Source of the DNA: Alistipes shahii WAL 8301
GTDB lineage: Bacteria; Bacteroidota; Bacteroidia; Bacteroidales; Rikenellaceae
Reading direction: 5' to 3'
Assembly (NCBI RefSeq): GCF_025145845.1
Contig: NZ_CP102253.1
Span: 1,922,001 to 1,986,000, forward strand
Length of the DNA: 64,000 nt
In this document: one piece after another, positions 54,459-63,657 of the stretch
Position numbering within the stretch: position 1 is the first letter of the stretch
How the letters are laid out: each line of letters opens with the position of its first letter
Program-made: the position numbers and the translations under genes
Notes under the pieces: model-generated
The model's input: the letters and a program-made list of their open reading frames with translations, nothing else
What the model was told of the DNA's origin: nothing
Database searches by the model: none

Positions 54459-56468
54459 ATGAAAAAACCTCTTTCGATCCTCTTCGCGGCGCTCGCCGCA
54501 CTCCTCTGCACCGCCTGCGGCAGCTCAGGCCGCGTCTGCTCGCCCGACGGCACGCTTTGTCTCGAGGTGGCCGAACGCGGCGGCCGCATCGGCTACTCCG
54601 TGACGCGCCGCAGCGCGCCCCTTTTGGATTTCTCGACGCTGGGATTCGAACTGCTCGATGCCCCGGCGCTGCGCGAAGGGCTCGAAATCACGGGCACGTC
54701 GCGCGACAGCCGTGACGAGACGTGGGAGACCGTCTGGGGCGAACAGCGCACCGTGCGCAGCCATTACAACGAACTGAGGGTCAGCGTGCGCGAAAGCGAC
54801 GCACCCCGCCGCCGCTTCGACGTGGTGTTCCGCCTGTTCGACGACGGCTATGGCTTCCGCTTCGAATTTCCCGAACAGCCCCATCTGGGCGAGTTCGCGA
54901 TCACGGACGAGCTGACCGAATACCGCTTTCCGTCCGACCACAACGCCTGGTGGATGCCCGCGCGCGAACCCTACTACGAGAGCCTCGCCCGCCACACCCC
55001 CATCTCGCGGATGGACACGGTCAACACGCCGCTCACGCTGGAATGCGCCGGCGGAGGGTATCTCGCCCTGCACGAGGCCGATCTGACGGACTACGCCAAA
55101 ATGAGCCTCTACCCCGACGGAACCACCCTGCGCTGCCACCTCACCCCGTGGTCCACGGGGGTGAAGGTCTACGCACGGACGCCTTTCCGCACGCCGTGGC
55201 GCACGATGATCGTCGCCGACACGCCGGGCGGTCTGGTAACTTCGCGGCTCATGCTCAACCTCAACGAGCCGTGCCGCATCGAGGACACCTCGTGGATCCG
55301 CCCCGCCAAATATGTCGGCATCTGGTGGTCGATGCATCTCTTTCAGGAGACCTGGGCGCAGGGACCCCGCCACGGCGCCACGACCGAAAACGCGAAACGT
55401 TACATCGACTTCGCCGCGGAACACGGCATCGAGGGCGTGCTGGTCGAGGGGTGGAACGTCGGCTGGGACGGCGAGTGGACCAAAAACACGGACCGGATCC
55501 GCTTCACGGAGCCCTATCCGGACTTCGACATCGAAGCCGTTGCCGGCTACGCCGCCCAAAAGGGCGTGGAACTGATCGGCCACCACGAAACGGGGGCCGA
55601 TACGAAGAATTACGAGGCCCAGCTGGAGGAGGCTTTCGCGTTCTATAAAAATCACGGCGTCGATTACGTCAAAACGGGCTACGTCAATGTGCTGATGGAC
55701 GGAAAGGAGCTGCACGACAGCCAGTACGGCGTGCGGCACTACCGCCGCGTGATCGAGACGGCAGCCCGCTGCGGCATGATGATCGACAACCACGAACCGG
55801 TCATGCCCACGGGGATAGAACGCACGTGGCCCAACCTGATGACGCAGGAGGGCGTCCGCGGTCAGGAGTACAACGCCTGGTCGCCCGACGGCGGAAATCC
55901 GCCCGAGCACACCACCGTGGTGCCGTTCCTGCGCGGACTGGCCGGGCCGATGGACTACACGTTCGGGACGTTCCGTTTCGACAACCCCGTCTCGCCCTTC
56001 GCGCGGGTGCAGTCGACCATCGCGCGCGAGCTGGCGCACTACGTGGTGATTTACAGCCCGCTCCAGATGGCCTCGGACCTGCCCGAAAACTACCGCGGAC
56101 ACAAGGCCTTCGACTTCATCCGCGACGTACCCACCGACTGGGAGCGGACGCTCGTGCCCGCGGCCGTGATCGGCGACTATGCCGTATTCGTGCGGCAGGA
56201 CCGCAGCTCGGAGGACTGGTACCTCGGCGCCGTCACCGACGAGGAGCCCCGCACGGTCGGCGTGCCCCTCACGTTCCTCGCGCCCGGGGTGACCTACACG
56301 GCGCAGATTTACGCCGACGGCGAGGGCGCCGACTGGAAAACCAATCCCTATGCCGTTGACTACGAAGAGCGTCCCGTAACGGCCGCCGATACGCTGACCG
56401 TGAGCATGGCTTCGGGCGGCGGATGCGCCGTTAGGTTCGCCGCACCTGAAAAAACACCGATCCGATGA
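54459..56468 (+). CDS. GH97 glycosidase, inverting (SusB-like alpha-glucosidase) type, lipoprotein
   Basis: The start at 54459 gives a signal peptide with lipobox LCTAC and 669 residues. It has an N-terminal domain, a catalytic barrel with AKYVGIWWSMHL, and a C-terminal sandwich. Glu377 (GHHETG), Glu446 (NHEPV) and Glu470 (RGQEYNAW) have spacings of 69 and 24 residues, the same as the catalytic Glu439, Glu508 and Glu532 of B. thetaiotaomicron SusB. Calcium-dependent inverting cleavage of alpha-glucosides is expected. It therefore complements the retaining GH97 encoded two genes upstream. Confidence 0.92.
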   Translation: MKKPLSILFAALAALLCTACGSSGRVCSPDGTLCLEVAERGGRIGYSVTRRSAPLLDFSTLGFELLDAPALREGLEITGTSRDSRDETWETVWGEQRTVRSHYNELRVSVRESDAPRRRFDVVFRLFDDGYGFRFEFPEQPHLGEFAITDELTEYRFPSDHNAWWMPAREPYYESLARHTPISRMDTVNTPLTLECAGGGYLALHEADLTDYAKMSLYPDGTTLRCHLTPWSTGVKVYARTPFRTPWRTMIVADTPGGLVTSRLMLNLNEPCRIEDTSWIRPAKYVGIWWSMHLFQETWAQGPRHGATTENAKRYIDFAAEHGIEGVLVEGWNVGWDGEWTKNTDRIRFTEPYPDFDIEAVAGYAAQKGVELIGHHETGADTKNYEAQLEEAFAFYKNHGVDYVKTGYVNVLMDGKELHDSQYGVRHYRRVIETAARCGMMIDNHEPVMPTGIERTWPNLMTQEGVRGQEYNAWSPDGGNPPEHTTVVPFLRGLAGPMDYTFGTFRFDNPVSPFARVQSTIARELAHYVVIYSPLQMASDLPENYRGHKAFDFIRDVPTDWERTLVPAAVIGDYAVFVRQDRSSEDWYLGAVTDEEPRTVGVPLTFLAPGVTYTAQIYADGEGADWKTNPYAVDYEERPVTAADTLTVSMASGGGCAVRFAAPEKTPIR

Positions 56469-58264
56469 AAAAAATCCTGATTCCGGCCCTGCTGTGTCTG
56501 ACGTTCGCCGCGGGCTGCACCTGTGAAAACACCATCCGCCGCCGGGCCGACGTGCTCGTCATCGGCGGCACGACCTCCGGCACGACGGCCGCCATCGCCG
56601 CGGCGCGGCAGGGCGTGCAGACGCTCGTCGTCGAGGAGACTCCCATGCTGGGAGGCATGCTCACGGCCCAGGGCGTATGCGCCACGGACGGCAATTTCGA
56701 CCTGCCGTCGGGTCTGTGGAACGAGTTCCGCGACCACCTGCGGAAGCGTTACGGCGGTATCGGCGCGCTGTGGACGGGCTGGGTGAGCACCACCCTGTTC
56801 GAACCGCACGTGGCCGACAGCATCTTTCACGCGATGGCCGCGGCCGAGCCGACGCTCGAGGTGGTGCACGGCTACCGCCTGACGGGTATCCTGCGCCGCG
56901 GAAAACGGGTCACGGGCGCCGAGTTCACCGACGCGCGCGGCGGCCGCCTGCTGGTGCAGGCCCGCATCACCGTCGACGCCACCGATCTGGGCGACGCGCT
57001 GCCGTTGAGCGGCACCTCATACCGTCTTGGCATGGACGCCCGCGCCGACACGGGCGAAGAGCTGGCTCCGGCCGAGGCCAACGACGTGGTGCAGGACCTC
57101 ACGGTGGTGGCCATCCTCAAGGACTACGGGCCCGGCGCGGACCGAACCATCGAGCGGCCTGCGGGCTACGACCCCGCGGAGTTCGCCGGGTGTTACGACC
57201 TCTCGTCGGAAGGGGTGCGCAGCGCCGACCGGATGCTCGAATACGGCCGTATGCCGGGAGGCAAATACATGATCAACTGGCCCAAGGAGGGCAACGACAT
57301 CAACCTCGACGTGGTGGAACTTCCCCATGCCGAGCGCACAGCGGCCCTCGAAGCGGCGCGGCAGAAGACCCTGCGCTTCGTCTACCACATCCAGCACGAG
57401 CTGGGATACCGCCGCCTCGGCATCGCTGACGACGAATTCGACACGCCGGACGGGCTGGCCTACCTGCCCTACCACCGCGAGGGGCGGCGCATGGACGGCG
57501 TGGTGCGCATGACGCTCGACGACGTGACCGATCGTTACGCGAGGCCGCTCTACCGCACGGGCATCTCCGTCGGCGACTACCCCGTCGACCACCACCGCAA
57601 CTGCCGGACCGATCTGCCGAAGATCCTCTTCCCGCCCGTGCCGTCGTTCAGCGTGCCGCTGGGGGCGCTGATTCCCGACCGGACCGAGAACTTCATCGTC
57701 TCGGACAAAGCCATTTCCGTCTCGAACCTCGTCAACGGCTCGACGCGCCTGCAACCGGTCGTGATGCTTACCGGACAGGCCGCGGGAACCCTCGCGGCGC
57801 TGGCCGCCGAACGCCGCTGCCCGCCGCGGGAGGTTCCCGTGCGCGAGGTGCAGGAGGCCCTGCTGGCCCAGAAAGCCTACATCGCGCCGCTCTACGACGT
57901 AAAGCCCGACGATCCCGACTTCGCGACCCTGCAGCGCATCGCCGCGACGGGCATCCTGCGCATGACGGGCGAGCCGTTCCACTGGGCGAACCGTTCGTGG
58001 TTCTACCCCGAGCGGACGATCCCGGTCGGGGAATTCACCCGCGGACTGCACGACTTCGCCCCTCGAATCCCCGTCCGGACCGACACGACCGCCCTCACCG
58101 CCGCACGCGCCGCGAAGCTCATCGCCGAGGCGGGCGGCAAAGCCCCGCGGATCCGCCCCGCGGATGCGGATAGGCCCCTCACGCGCCGGAAACTGGCGTT
58201 GCTTCTCGAGGAGTGTCTCGATCCCTTCGCCCGCCCGGTCGATCTTCACGGAGAATACCGCTAA
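56465..58264 (+). CDS. FAD-dependent oxidoreductase with lipoprotein signal
   Basis: 599 residues; start overlaps the GH97 stop (ATGA). The signal peptide ends at lipobox FAAGC, so the enzyme is predicted to be exported by Sec and lipidated. The dinucleotide fold follows at once: ADVLVIGGTTSGTTAAIAAARQG near 28-50, GGMLTAQGVCATDGNFD near 64, and the second FAD contact DKAISVSNLVNGSTRLQPVV near 416. It matches the FAD_oxidored family (PF12831) found in many glycan loci. A substrate such as a sugar hydroxyl is possible but unproven. The last ~120 residues form an extra helical domain. Confidence 0.85.
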   Translation: MKKILIPALLCLTFAAGCTCENTIRRRADVLVIGGTTSGTTAAIAAARQGVQTLVVEETPMLGGMLTAQGVCATDGNFDLPSGLWNEFRDHLRKRYGGIGALWTGWVSTTLFEPHVADSIFHAMAAAEPTLEVVHGYRLTGILRRGKRVTGAEFTDARGGRLLVQARITVDATDLGDALPLSGTSYRLGMDARADTGEELAPAEANDVVQDLTVVAILKDYGPGADRTIERPAGYDPAEFAGCYDLSSEGVRSADRMLEYGRMPGGKYMINWPKEGNDINLDVVELPHAERTAALEAARQKTLRFVYHIQHELGYRRLGIADDEFDTPDGLAYLPYHREGRRMDGVVRMTLDDVTDRYARPLYRTGISVGDYPVDHHRNCRTDLPKILFPPVPSFSVPLGALIPDRTENFIVSDKAISVSNLVNGSTRLQPVVMLTGQAAGTLAALAAERRCPPREVPVREVQEALLAQKAYIAPLYDVKPDDPDFATLQRIAATGILRMTGEPFHWANRSWFYPERTIPVGEFTRGLHDFAPRIPVRTDTTALTAARAAKLIAEAGGKAPRIRPADADRPLTRRKLALLLEECLDPFARPVDLHGEYR

Positions 58265-58270
58265 CTGCTT

Positions 58271-60310
58271 ATGAAACGACTGATTCTGACCCTTCTGTCG
58301 ACCGCCGCGGCGGTCACGCTCGCTGCTCAGCCCGACTCGCTCGACTACCGCGGCGACTACTACTTCTCGAAACGCAGTCAGCAGGAGTCTCTCCCCGTGC
58401 GGCCGCACCACACGGTGATGCTCGGCAACAGCCTCACCGAGCGGGGCGCCTGGGCCGAATACTTCCCCGAAGCGCACGTGATTAACCGCGGCATAGGCGG
58501 GGACTGCGTTGCCGGCATGGCCGCGCGGCTGGACAGCATCGTGGCGGGACGGCCGCGGGCGATATTCCTCATGGCGGGCGTCAACGACCTGATATTCTCG
58601 ACCATCGCGCCCGAGGCGCTGCTCCGGCAGTATGAACGTCTGCTGGACCGCATCGCCGCCGAATCGCCTGCGACGCAGGTCTTTATCCAAAGTCCGCTGC
58701 CCCTCGACGAGGCGCGCAACGAACCATATTTCACGGGTAAGAACGCCCGCATCGAGGCTTTCGACCGCCTGCTGCGGCGGATGGCCGCCCGGCGCGGACT
58801 GAAATTCATCGACATCCGCAGCCGCATGCTCCGCGACGGAAAACTCCCCGCGGAGTATACCGTGGACGGCATCCACCTCACACCGGCGGGCTACGCCGTC
58901 TGGGTCGAGGCACTGCGCCCTTACGTCACGTCGGCCGGGGCGCGTATCGGCACGGTGACCTGCGCGGGCCGAGGTCTGGCGGGGGTTGTGGTGAGCGACG
59001 GCGACAACTGCGCCGCCACCGACTCGGCGGGCCGCTTCGTGCTTCCGGCGAACGACCGGGCGCGCTTCGTCTTCGTCTCGACCCCCGCGGGCTATGCGTC
59101 GCCCTCGGAGGAGGGGGTCGTGCGCCATTACCTTCCGGCGAAGTCCGACGGCAGTTCCCACGACTTCCGTCTCCGGCGCAAACCATCCGGCGAAACCCGC
59201 CACGGCTTCGTCGTCGTCGCCGATCCGCAGCTCTTCGCCCGCAAGGAGTTCCGCCTGCTGGAGCGTGCGGCGGAGGACATCCGCCAAACCGCTGCCGCCG
59301 CCGAGCGCTCCGGACGCCCGATGCACGGCATCTGCGCGGGCGACATCACCTCGGGCGACCACACGTTCTACACCTCCTACAACGAGGTTATGTCGGCGAC
59401 GGGAATCGAGTTCCGCAACGCGATGGGCAACCACGACATGAAGCTCTGGGGCCGCTCGCACGAAACGTCGGCCGCGGCGTTCGAAGCAATGTACGGCCCC
59501 GCGTACTACTCCTACAACGTGGGTGAGGTACACTACGCGGTGCTGAACGACAACTACTACATCGGCCGCGACTGGTACTACATCGGCTATCTCGAGGAGC
59601 GGCAGCTGGCGTGGCTCGAACGGGACCTGTCGTTCGTTCCCGCGGGAACGACGGTGGTCGTGGCGCTCCATATCCCGACCGCGTTCGCCGGAAAGGACGA
59701 AAAACCCTTCGACTATGCGCAGGCCGAGCGGTCGCTCTGCAACCACCGGGCCCTGCACCGGCTGCTGGAGCCCTATGACGCGCACATCGTCTCGGGTCAC
59801 ATGCACACGACGACGAACTGCCCCGTCCGCGCGGGGCTCTACGAACACAACGTCGCGGCCCTGAGCGGGGCGTGGTGGCAGGGCGCGATCTGCACCGATG
59901 GCACGCCGGCCGGCTACGCCGTCTTCGAGGTCGACGGCGGCGAGGTGTCGTGGTACTACAAATCCGTCGGGCATCCGCGCTCCTTCCAGCTGAAAATCTA
60001 CGATTCCAAGGACGACGAAGCCTTCGCCGGACGCATCGTGGCCAACGTCTGGAACTGCGACCCCGCCTGGACGGTCGAAATGCGCGCCGACGGCGGCCGC
60101 CCCGTGTGGATGGAACGCACCACGGCGGTCGATCCCCAGGCCCGGAGGCTCTACGCCGATGCGTCGAAACTCGACCACAAATGGATCACGGTCACACAGT
60201 CGGATCACTACTACGCGGCGCCGCTGCCCGCCGGAACGCGGCGCGTCGAGGTCACGGCCCGCGACCGCTTCGGAAACACGTACCGCGCTGAAAAAAGAAT
60301 AAACCGATGA
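58271..60310 (+). CDS. fusion of SGNH/GDSL esterase and calcineurin-like phosphoesterase
   Basis: 679 residues, signal peptide ending LAAQ. The first half (~40-215) is an SGNH hydrolase: block I VMLGNSLTE, block III AGVNDLIF, block V DGIHLTPAGY. The second half (~220-679) matches the phosphoesterase at 52976: Ig-like GTVTCAGRGLAGVVVSDG, then VADPQLFA, CAGDITSGD, AMGNHDMKLW, LHIPTAFA and SGHMHTTTN, and the same C-terminal domain. All catalytic motifs of both halves look intact. Ester and phosphate removal from one ligand by a single polypeptide is the obvious hypothesis. Confidence 0.88.
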   Translation: MKRLILTLLSTAAAVTLAAQPDSLDYRGDYYFSKRSQQESLPVRPHHTVMLGNSLTERGAWAEYFPEAHVINRGIGGDCVAGMAARLDSIVAGRPRAIFLMAGVNDLIFSTIAPEALLRQYERLLDRIAAESPATQVFIQSPLPLDEARNEPYFTGKNARIEAFDRLLRRMAARRGLKFIDIRSRMLRDGKLPAEYTVDGIHLTPAGYAVWVEALRPYVTSAGARIGTVTCAGRGLAGVVVSDGDNCAATDSAGRFVLPANDRARFVFVSTPAGYASPSEEGVVRHYLPAKSDGSSHDFRLRRKPSGETRHGFVVVADPQLFARKEFRLLERAAEDIRQTAAAAERSGRPMHGICAGDITSGDHTFYTSYNEVMSATGIEFRNAMGNHDMKLWGRSHETSAAAFEAMYGPAYYSYNVGEVHYAVLNDNYYIGRDWYYIGYLEERQLAWLERDLSFVPAGTTVVVALHIPTAFAGKDEKPFDYAQAERSLCNHRALHRLLEPYDAHIVSGHMHTTTNCPVRAGLYEHNVAALSGAWWQGAICTDGTPAGYAVFEVDGGEVSWYYKSVGHPRSFQLKIYDSKDDEAFAGRIVANVWNCDPAWTVEMRADGGRPVWMERTTAVDPQARRLYADASKLDHKWITVTQSDHYYAAPLPAGTRRVEVTARDRFGNTYRAEKRINR

Positions 60311-61392
60311 AAAAACTGATTTTCGCCCTGCTGCTCTTCGCCTGCGGGGCCGCTTCGGGCCGCGGCAGCGGCCCGGTGTTCACCCCCGCCGACTCGCCCG
60401 AAATCCGCTTCACGGGCCGCGCCGCAAAGGGCCCCGGGGGAGCGTTGTCGTTCGACTGGAGCGGCAGCCACTTCACGTTCCGATTCGAGGGCACGCGCTG
60501 CGCCATGCGGGCCGCGGACACGGGCCGCAACTACTACAACGTATTCGTCGACGGCCGGCACACCGGCGTCGCCGCCACCTCCGGGGCCGATTCGACCGTC
60601 GTGCTGGCCGAGGGGCTCGAACGCGGGCCGCATACCATACTGGTACAGAAACGCACCGAGGGCGAACAGGGCCGCACGACGCTCCGCGGCGTCGAAACCG
60701 ACGGGGCACTGCTTCCGCTTCCCGCACCCCGCACACGCCACATCGAATTCATCGGCGACTCGCACACCTGCGGCTACGGCACCGAGGGCAAATCGGTCGA
60801 GGAGCCCTTTACGCCCGAGACCGAGAACTGCGATCTGGCGTGGGGATGCGTCATCGCCCGCTATTTCGACGCCGAATACACCCTCATCGCCCACTCGGGA
60901 CAGGGCATCGTCCGCAACTGGGGCGACGAAAAGGAGGTCTCCGACTGCACCATGCGCGAACGCATGCTGTGCACCTTCGACATGGACCCGGCGTCGCGCT
61001 GGGATTTCCGCGGCTGCACGCCCGACATCGTCGTCATCAAGCTCGGCTCGAACGACTTCAGCACCGACGTGACCCCTTCGGAGCAGGCCTTCAACGCCTC
61101 CTACGCGCAGGCGCTGGATCAGCTGCGCGCGGCCTACGGCGAGGTTCCCGTGCTGTGCGTGGCCCCGAGCGACAACACAGTGATCTTGCGCTATCTGGAG
61201 AATTTCCTCCGCGAGCGGCAGGACGCGCATCTCCACCTCACGGCCATGCTTCCCGGCATCACCGACTGGGACCGCGACATGGGCGCCAACTACCACCCCA
61301 ACCACCGGGGACACCGCAAGATGGCCATGGCCGTCATTCCCTACATCGCCACGATCACGGGGTGGGAAATGCCCGACCGGAATGTCGAATAA
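60307..61392 (+). CDS. CE2-like carbohydrate esterase (SGNH) with N-terminal jelly-roll
   Basis: 361 residues, start overlapping the previous stop, signal peptide ending SGRGS. Residues ~25-145 form the beta-sandwich usual for CE2 acetyl esterases (GGALSFDWSGSHFTFRFEGT). The SGNH domain follows with catalytic Ser in EFIGDSHTCGYG, VIKLGSNDFSTD and the C-terminal block MGANYHPNHRGHRKMA with the catalytic His. CE2 enzymes remove acetyl groups from sugars, often at O6. Last gene of the nine-gene operon. Confidence 0.88.
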   Translation: MKKLIFALLLFACGAASGRGSGPVFTPADSPEIRFTGRAAKGPGGALSFDWSGSHFTFRFEGTRCAMRAADTGRNYYNVFVDGRHTGVAATSGADSTVVLAEGLERGPHTILVQKRTEGEQGRTTLRGVETDGALLPLPAPRTRHIEFIGDSHTCGYGTEGKSVEEPFTPETENCDLAWGCVIARYFDAEYTLIAHSGQGIVRNWGDEKEVSDCTMRERMLCTFDMDPASRWDFRGCTPDIVVIKLGSNDFSTDVTPSEQAFNASYAQALDQLRAAYGEVPVLCVAPSDNTVILRYLENFLRERQDAHLHLTAMLPGITDWDRDMGANYHPNHRGHRKMAMAVIPYIATITGWEMPDRNVE

Positions 61393-61473
61393 TTAGCCGC
61401 AAATAATTATCTTTGGTGTCGTAACGGCACTTTTATCGGTCGGAGGGTTTTGCCGAACCGCCGGGAATCCGGT

Positions 61474-61504
61474 TTTGCACCCTTCCGCCTTTTTGTTATC
61501 TTTG
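61474..61504 (+). promoter_or_regulatory. promoter of the MFS transporter gene
   Basis: TTTG (61474-61477), 19 bases, TATCTTTG (61497-61504), an exact consensus. A second -7-like TATCTTTG is at 61408-61415 without a clear -33. Confidence 0.75.
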
Positions 61505-61609
61505 CGGCAAATAAGCCGAAACCGGAGGGGAGGGCCGCCGCAGGGTCGTTTTCAACCGCTCCCGCCTCCGTCCGTAATGTCCGTGCCTAACTACTAAACG
61601 CAAAAACGC

Positions 61610-62923
61610 ATGAAACCCGAAACCGTCCGGCGCCGCTCGCCGCTATCCTGGGTTCCGACCGTCTACTTCGCCATGGGACTGCCGTTCATCCTCGTGAACA
61701 TGGTCTCCACGCTGATGTTCCGCGGTCTGGGCATCGACGATGCGCGCATCGCGCTGTGGACCTCGCTCATCATCCTGCCGTGGTCGCTCAAACCGATCTG
61801 GAGCCCCCTGATGGAGATGTTCCGCACCAAGAAATTCTGGGTCGTGTCGACCCAGCTCATCTCCGGACTGGGGCTGGCGCTGACGGCGCTGACGCTGCCC
61901 CTGCCCGACTTCTTTCCCTACGCCGTGGCGCTGATGGGCGTCATCGCCTTCAGCGGCGCCACGCACGACATCGCCACCGACGGGGTGTACATCACCGAAC
62001 TCTCGAAGGACCAGCAGGCGCGGTTCATCGGCTGGCAGGGGGCGTTCTACAACATCGCCAAGGTGTTCGCCATGGGCGGGCTGGTCTATCTGGCCGGAGC
62101 GCTCAAAGAGCGGGTCGGGATCGTCGAGGCGTGGATGATCGTCATGGCGCTCTGCGGCGCGCTGCTCTTCCTGCTGGGAATCTACCACCTGCGGATGCTG
62201 CCTTCGGGCGGCGAAGCCACGGCCCATGCGGGGAGCGTCGGCGAGGCGCTGCGCGAGACGGGCGCCATCTTCCGCGGATTCTTCCGGAAAAGGTACATCG
62301 GCATCTACATCGCCTTCATCGTCTTCTACCGCTTCGCCGAGGGGCTGGTCATCAAGATCGTTCCGCTGTTTCTCAACGCCCCGCTCGACAATCAGGGTCT
62401 CGGCCTGACCGAACAGCAGATCGGCCTCTACTACGGCACGTTCGGCGTGATCGCATTCGTCGTGGGTTCGATCCTGGGCGGCTACTTCATCGCGTGGCTC
62501 AAACTGCGGCGGGCGCTGTTTCCGCTCATCACGATCTTCAACATCCCGTTCGTGGTCTACGCCCTGCTGGCCTGGTTCCAGCCCGCATCGCCCCTGCTGA
62601 TCTGCGGCGGCATCGTCTTCGAATATTTCAGCTACGGATTCGGGTTCGTGGGCCTCACGCTCTTCATCATGCAGCAGGTGGCGCCCGGACCGCACAAAAT
62701 GGCCCACTACGCCTTCGGTTCGTCGCTGGCCAATCTGGGCGTGATGCTGCCGGGCATGGCGAGCGGCTGGCTCTGCGACCAGGTCGGCTACCACCGCTTC
62801 TTCCTCTGGGCCCTCATGGCCACCATCCCCATATTCCTCATCGCATGGCGCATCCCCTTCGCCCATCCGGACACGGAGGAGGGAGCGGCCCAGGCCGTGG
62901 AAAAGGAACTGACCGACGAATAA
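61610..62923 (+). CDS. MFS permease, AmpG-like
   Basis: 437 residues with 12 predicted membrane helices and no cleavable signal. It starts LSWVPTVYFAMGLPFILVNM and contains LPWSLKPIWSPLMEMFRTKKFW and GATHDIATDGVYITELSKDQQARFIG, the signature of the AmpG/SLC33-like MFS branch that imports muropeptide sugars or oligosaccharides. Its position right after the glycan operon, under its own strong promoter, suggests it takes sugars released in the periplasm into the cytoplasm. Substrate is not readable from sequence. Confidence 0.85.
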   Translation: MKPETVRRRSPLSWVPTVYFAMGLPFILVNMVSTLMFRGLGIDDARIALWTSLIILPWSLKPIWSPLMEMFRTKKFWVVSTQLISGLGLALTALTLPLPDFFPYAVALMGVIAFSGATHDIATDGVYITELSKDQQARFIGWQGAFYNIAKVFAMGGLVYLAGALKERVGIVEAWMIVMALCGALLFLLGIYHLRMLPSGGEATAHAGSVGEALRETGAIFRGFFRKRYIGIYIAFIVFYRFAEGLVIKIVPLFLNAPLDNQGLGLTEQQIGLYYGTFGVIAFVVGSILGGYFIAWLKLRRALFPLITIFNIPFVVYALLAWFQPASPLLICGGIVFEYFSYGFGFVGLTLFIMQQVAPGPHKMAHYAFGSSLANLGVMLPGMASGWLCDQVGYHRFFLWALMATIPIFLIAWRIPFAHPDTEEGAAQAVEKELTDE

Positions 62924-62946
62924 ATCACCGATAAACACCGTTAGAC

Positions 62947-63627
62947 ATGCTGAAAAATCTTATCATCACCCTCGCCGCCGCCCTCACCGCCGCGACGGCC
63001 GCCGCACAGGCCCCGGCCGACTGGGCCAACTTCGGACGTTTCGAAAAGGAGAACGCCGCGCTGGCGGAGCATCCGAAAGTCGTTCTGATGGGCAACTCGA
63101 TCACCGAAGGGTGGATCGCCAAGCGTCCCGACTTCTTCGCCGAAAACGGCTACGCGAGCCGCGCGATCAGCGGACAGACCACTTCGCAGATGCTCGTGCG
63201 CTTCCGCGCCGACGTCGTGGAACTGCATCCGCAGGTCGCGGTGATCTGCGGCGGCACGAACGACCTGGCGCAAAACACGGGCTACATCTCGCTCGAGCAC
63301 ATTCTGGACAACATCCAGTCGATGGCCGAGCTGGCGCGCGCCAACGGCATCCGGCCCGTCCTCTGCTCGGTGCTCCCGGCCGGTGACTTCCCCTGGCGTC
63401 CGGGTTTGGAACCGGCGCAGAAGATCGTCCGGCTCAATGCGATGATCCGCGCCTACGCCGAACGGGAGGGCATCCCCTATGTGGATTACCATACGCCGAT
63501 GGCGGCCGCGGACGGTTCGATGATCGCCGAATACACCTACGACGGCGTGCATCCCACCGAAGCGGGGTATCGGGTGATGGAGCGGATTCTGCCGCCCGTC
63601 GTCGAACGGGCGCTCTCCGACAAGTGA
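62947..63627 (+). CDS. secreted SGNH/GDSL hydrolase
   Basis: 226 residues, signal peptide ending ATAAAQ. Single SGNH domain: block I VVLMGNSITEGW, block II RAISGQTTSQML, block III CGGTNDLAQNTGY, block V YDGVHPTEAGY, with catalytic Ser, Asp and His all present. It resembles platelet-activating-factor acetylhydrolase-like esterases found in glycan loci. Likely a deacetylase of sugars or lipids. It lies 23 bases after the MFS gene in the same transcript and ends at a strong terminator. Confidence 0.88.
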   Translation: MLKNLIITLAAALTAATAAAQAPADWANFGRFEKENAALAEHPKVVLMGNSITEGWIAKRPDFFAENGYASRAISGQTTSQMLVRFRADVVELHPQVAVICGGTNDLAQNTGYISLEHILDNIQSMAELARANGIRPVLCSVLPAGDFPWRPGLEPAQKIVRLNAMIRAYAEREGIPYVDYHTPMAAADGSMIAEYTYDGVHPTEAGYRVMERILPPVVERALSDK

Positions 63628-63630
63628 CAG

Positions 63631-63655
63631 AACGGGGCTTCGGCCCCGTTTTTTT
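63631..63655. terminator. terminator after the SGNH gene
   Basis: AACGGGGC, loop TTCG, GCCCCGTT, then TTTTT. It sits between converging genes. Confidence 0.9.
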
Positions 63656-63657
63656 GG

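Noticed and set aside
57017..60208. 1063-codon open frame on the minus strand across three plus-strand genes
   Set aside because: It is antisense to clear FAD oxidoreductase and SGNH-phosphoesterase genes, has no domain signal and reflects the GC-rich codon pattern.
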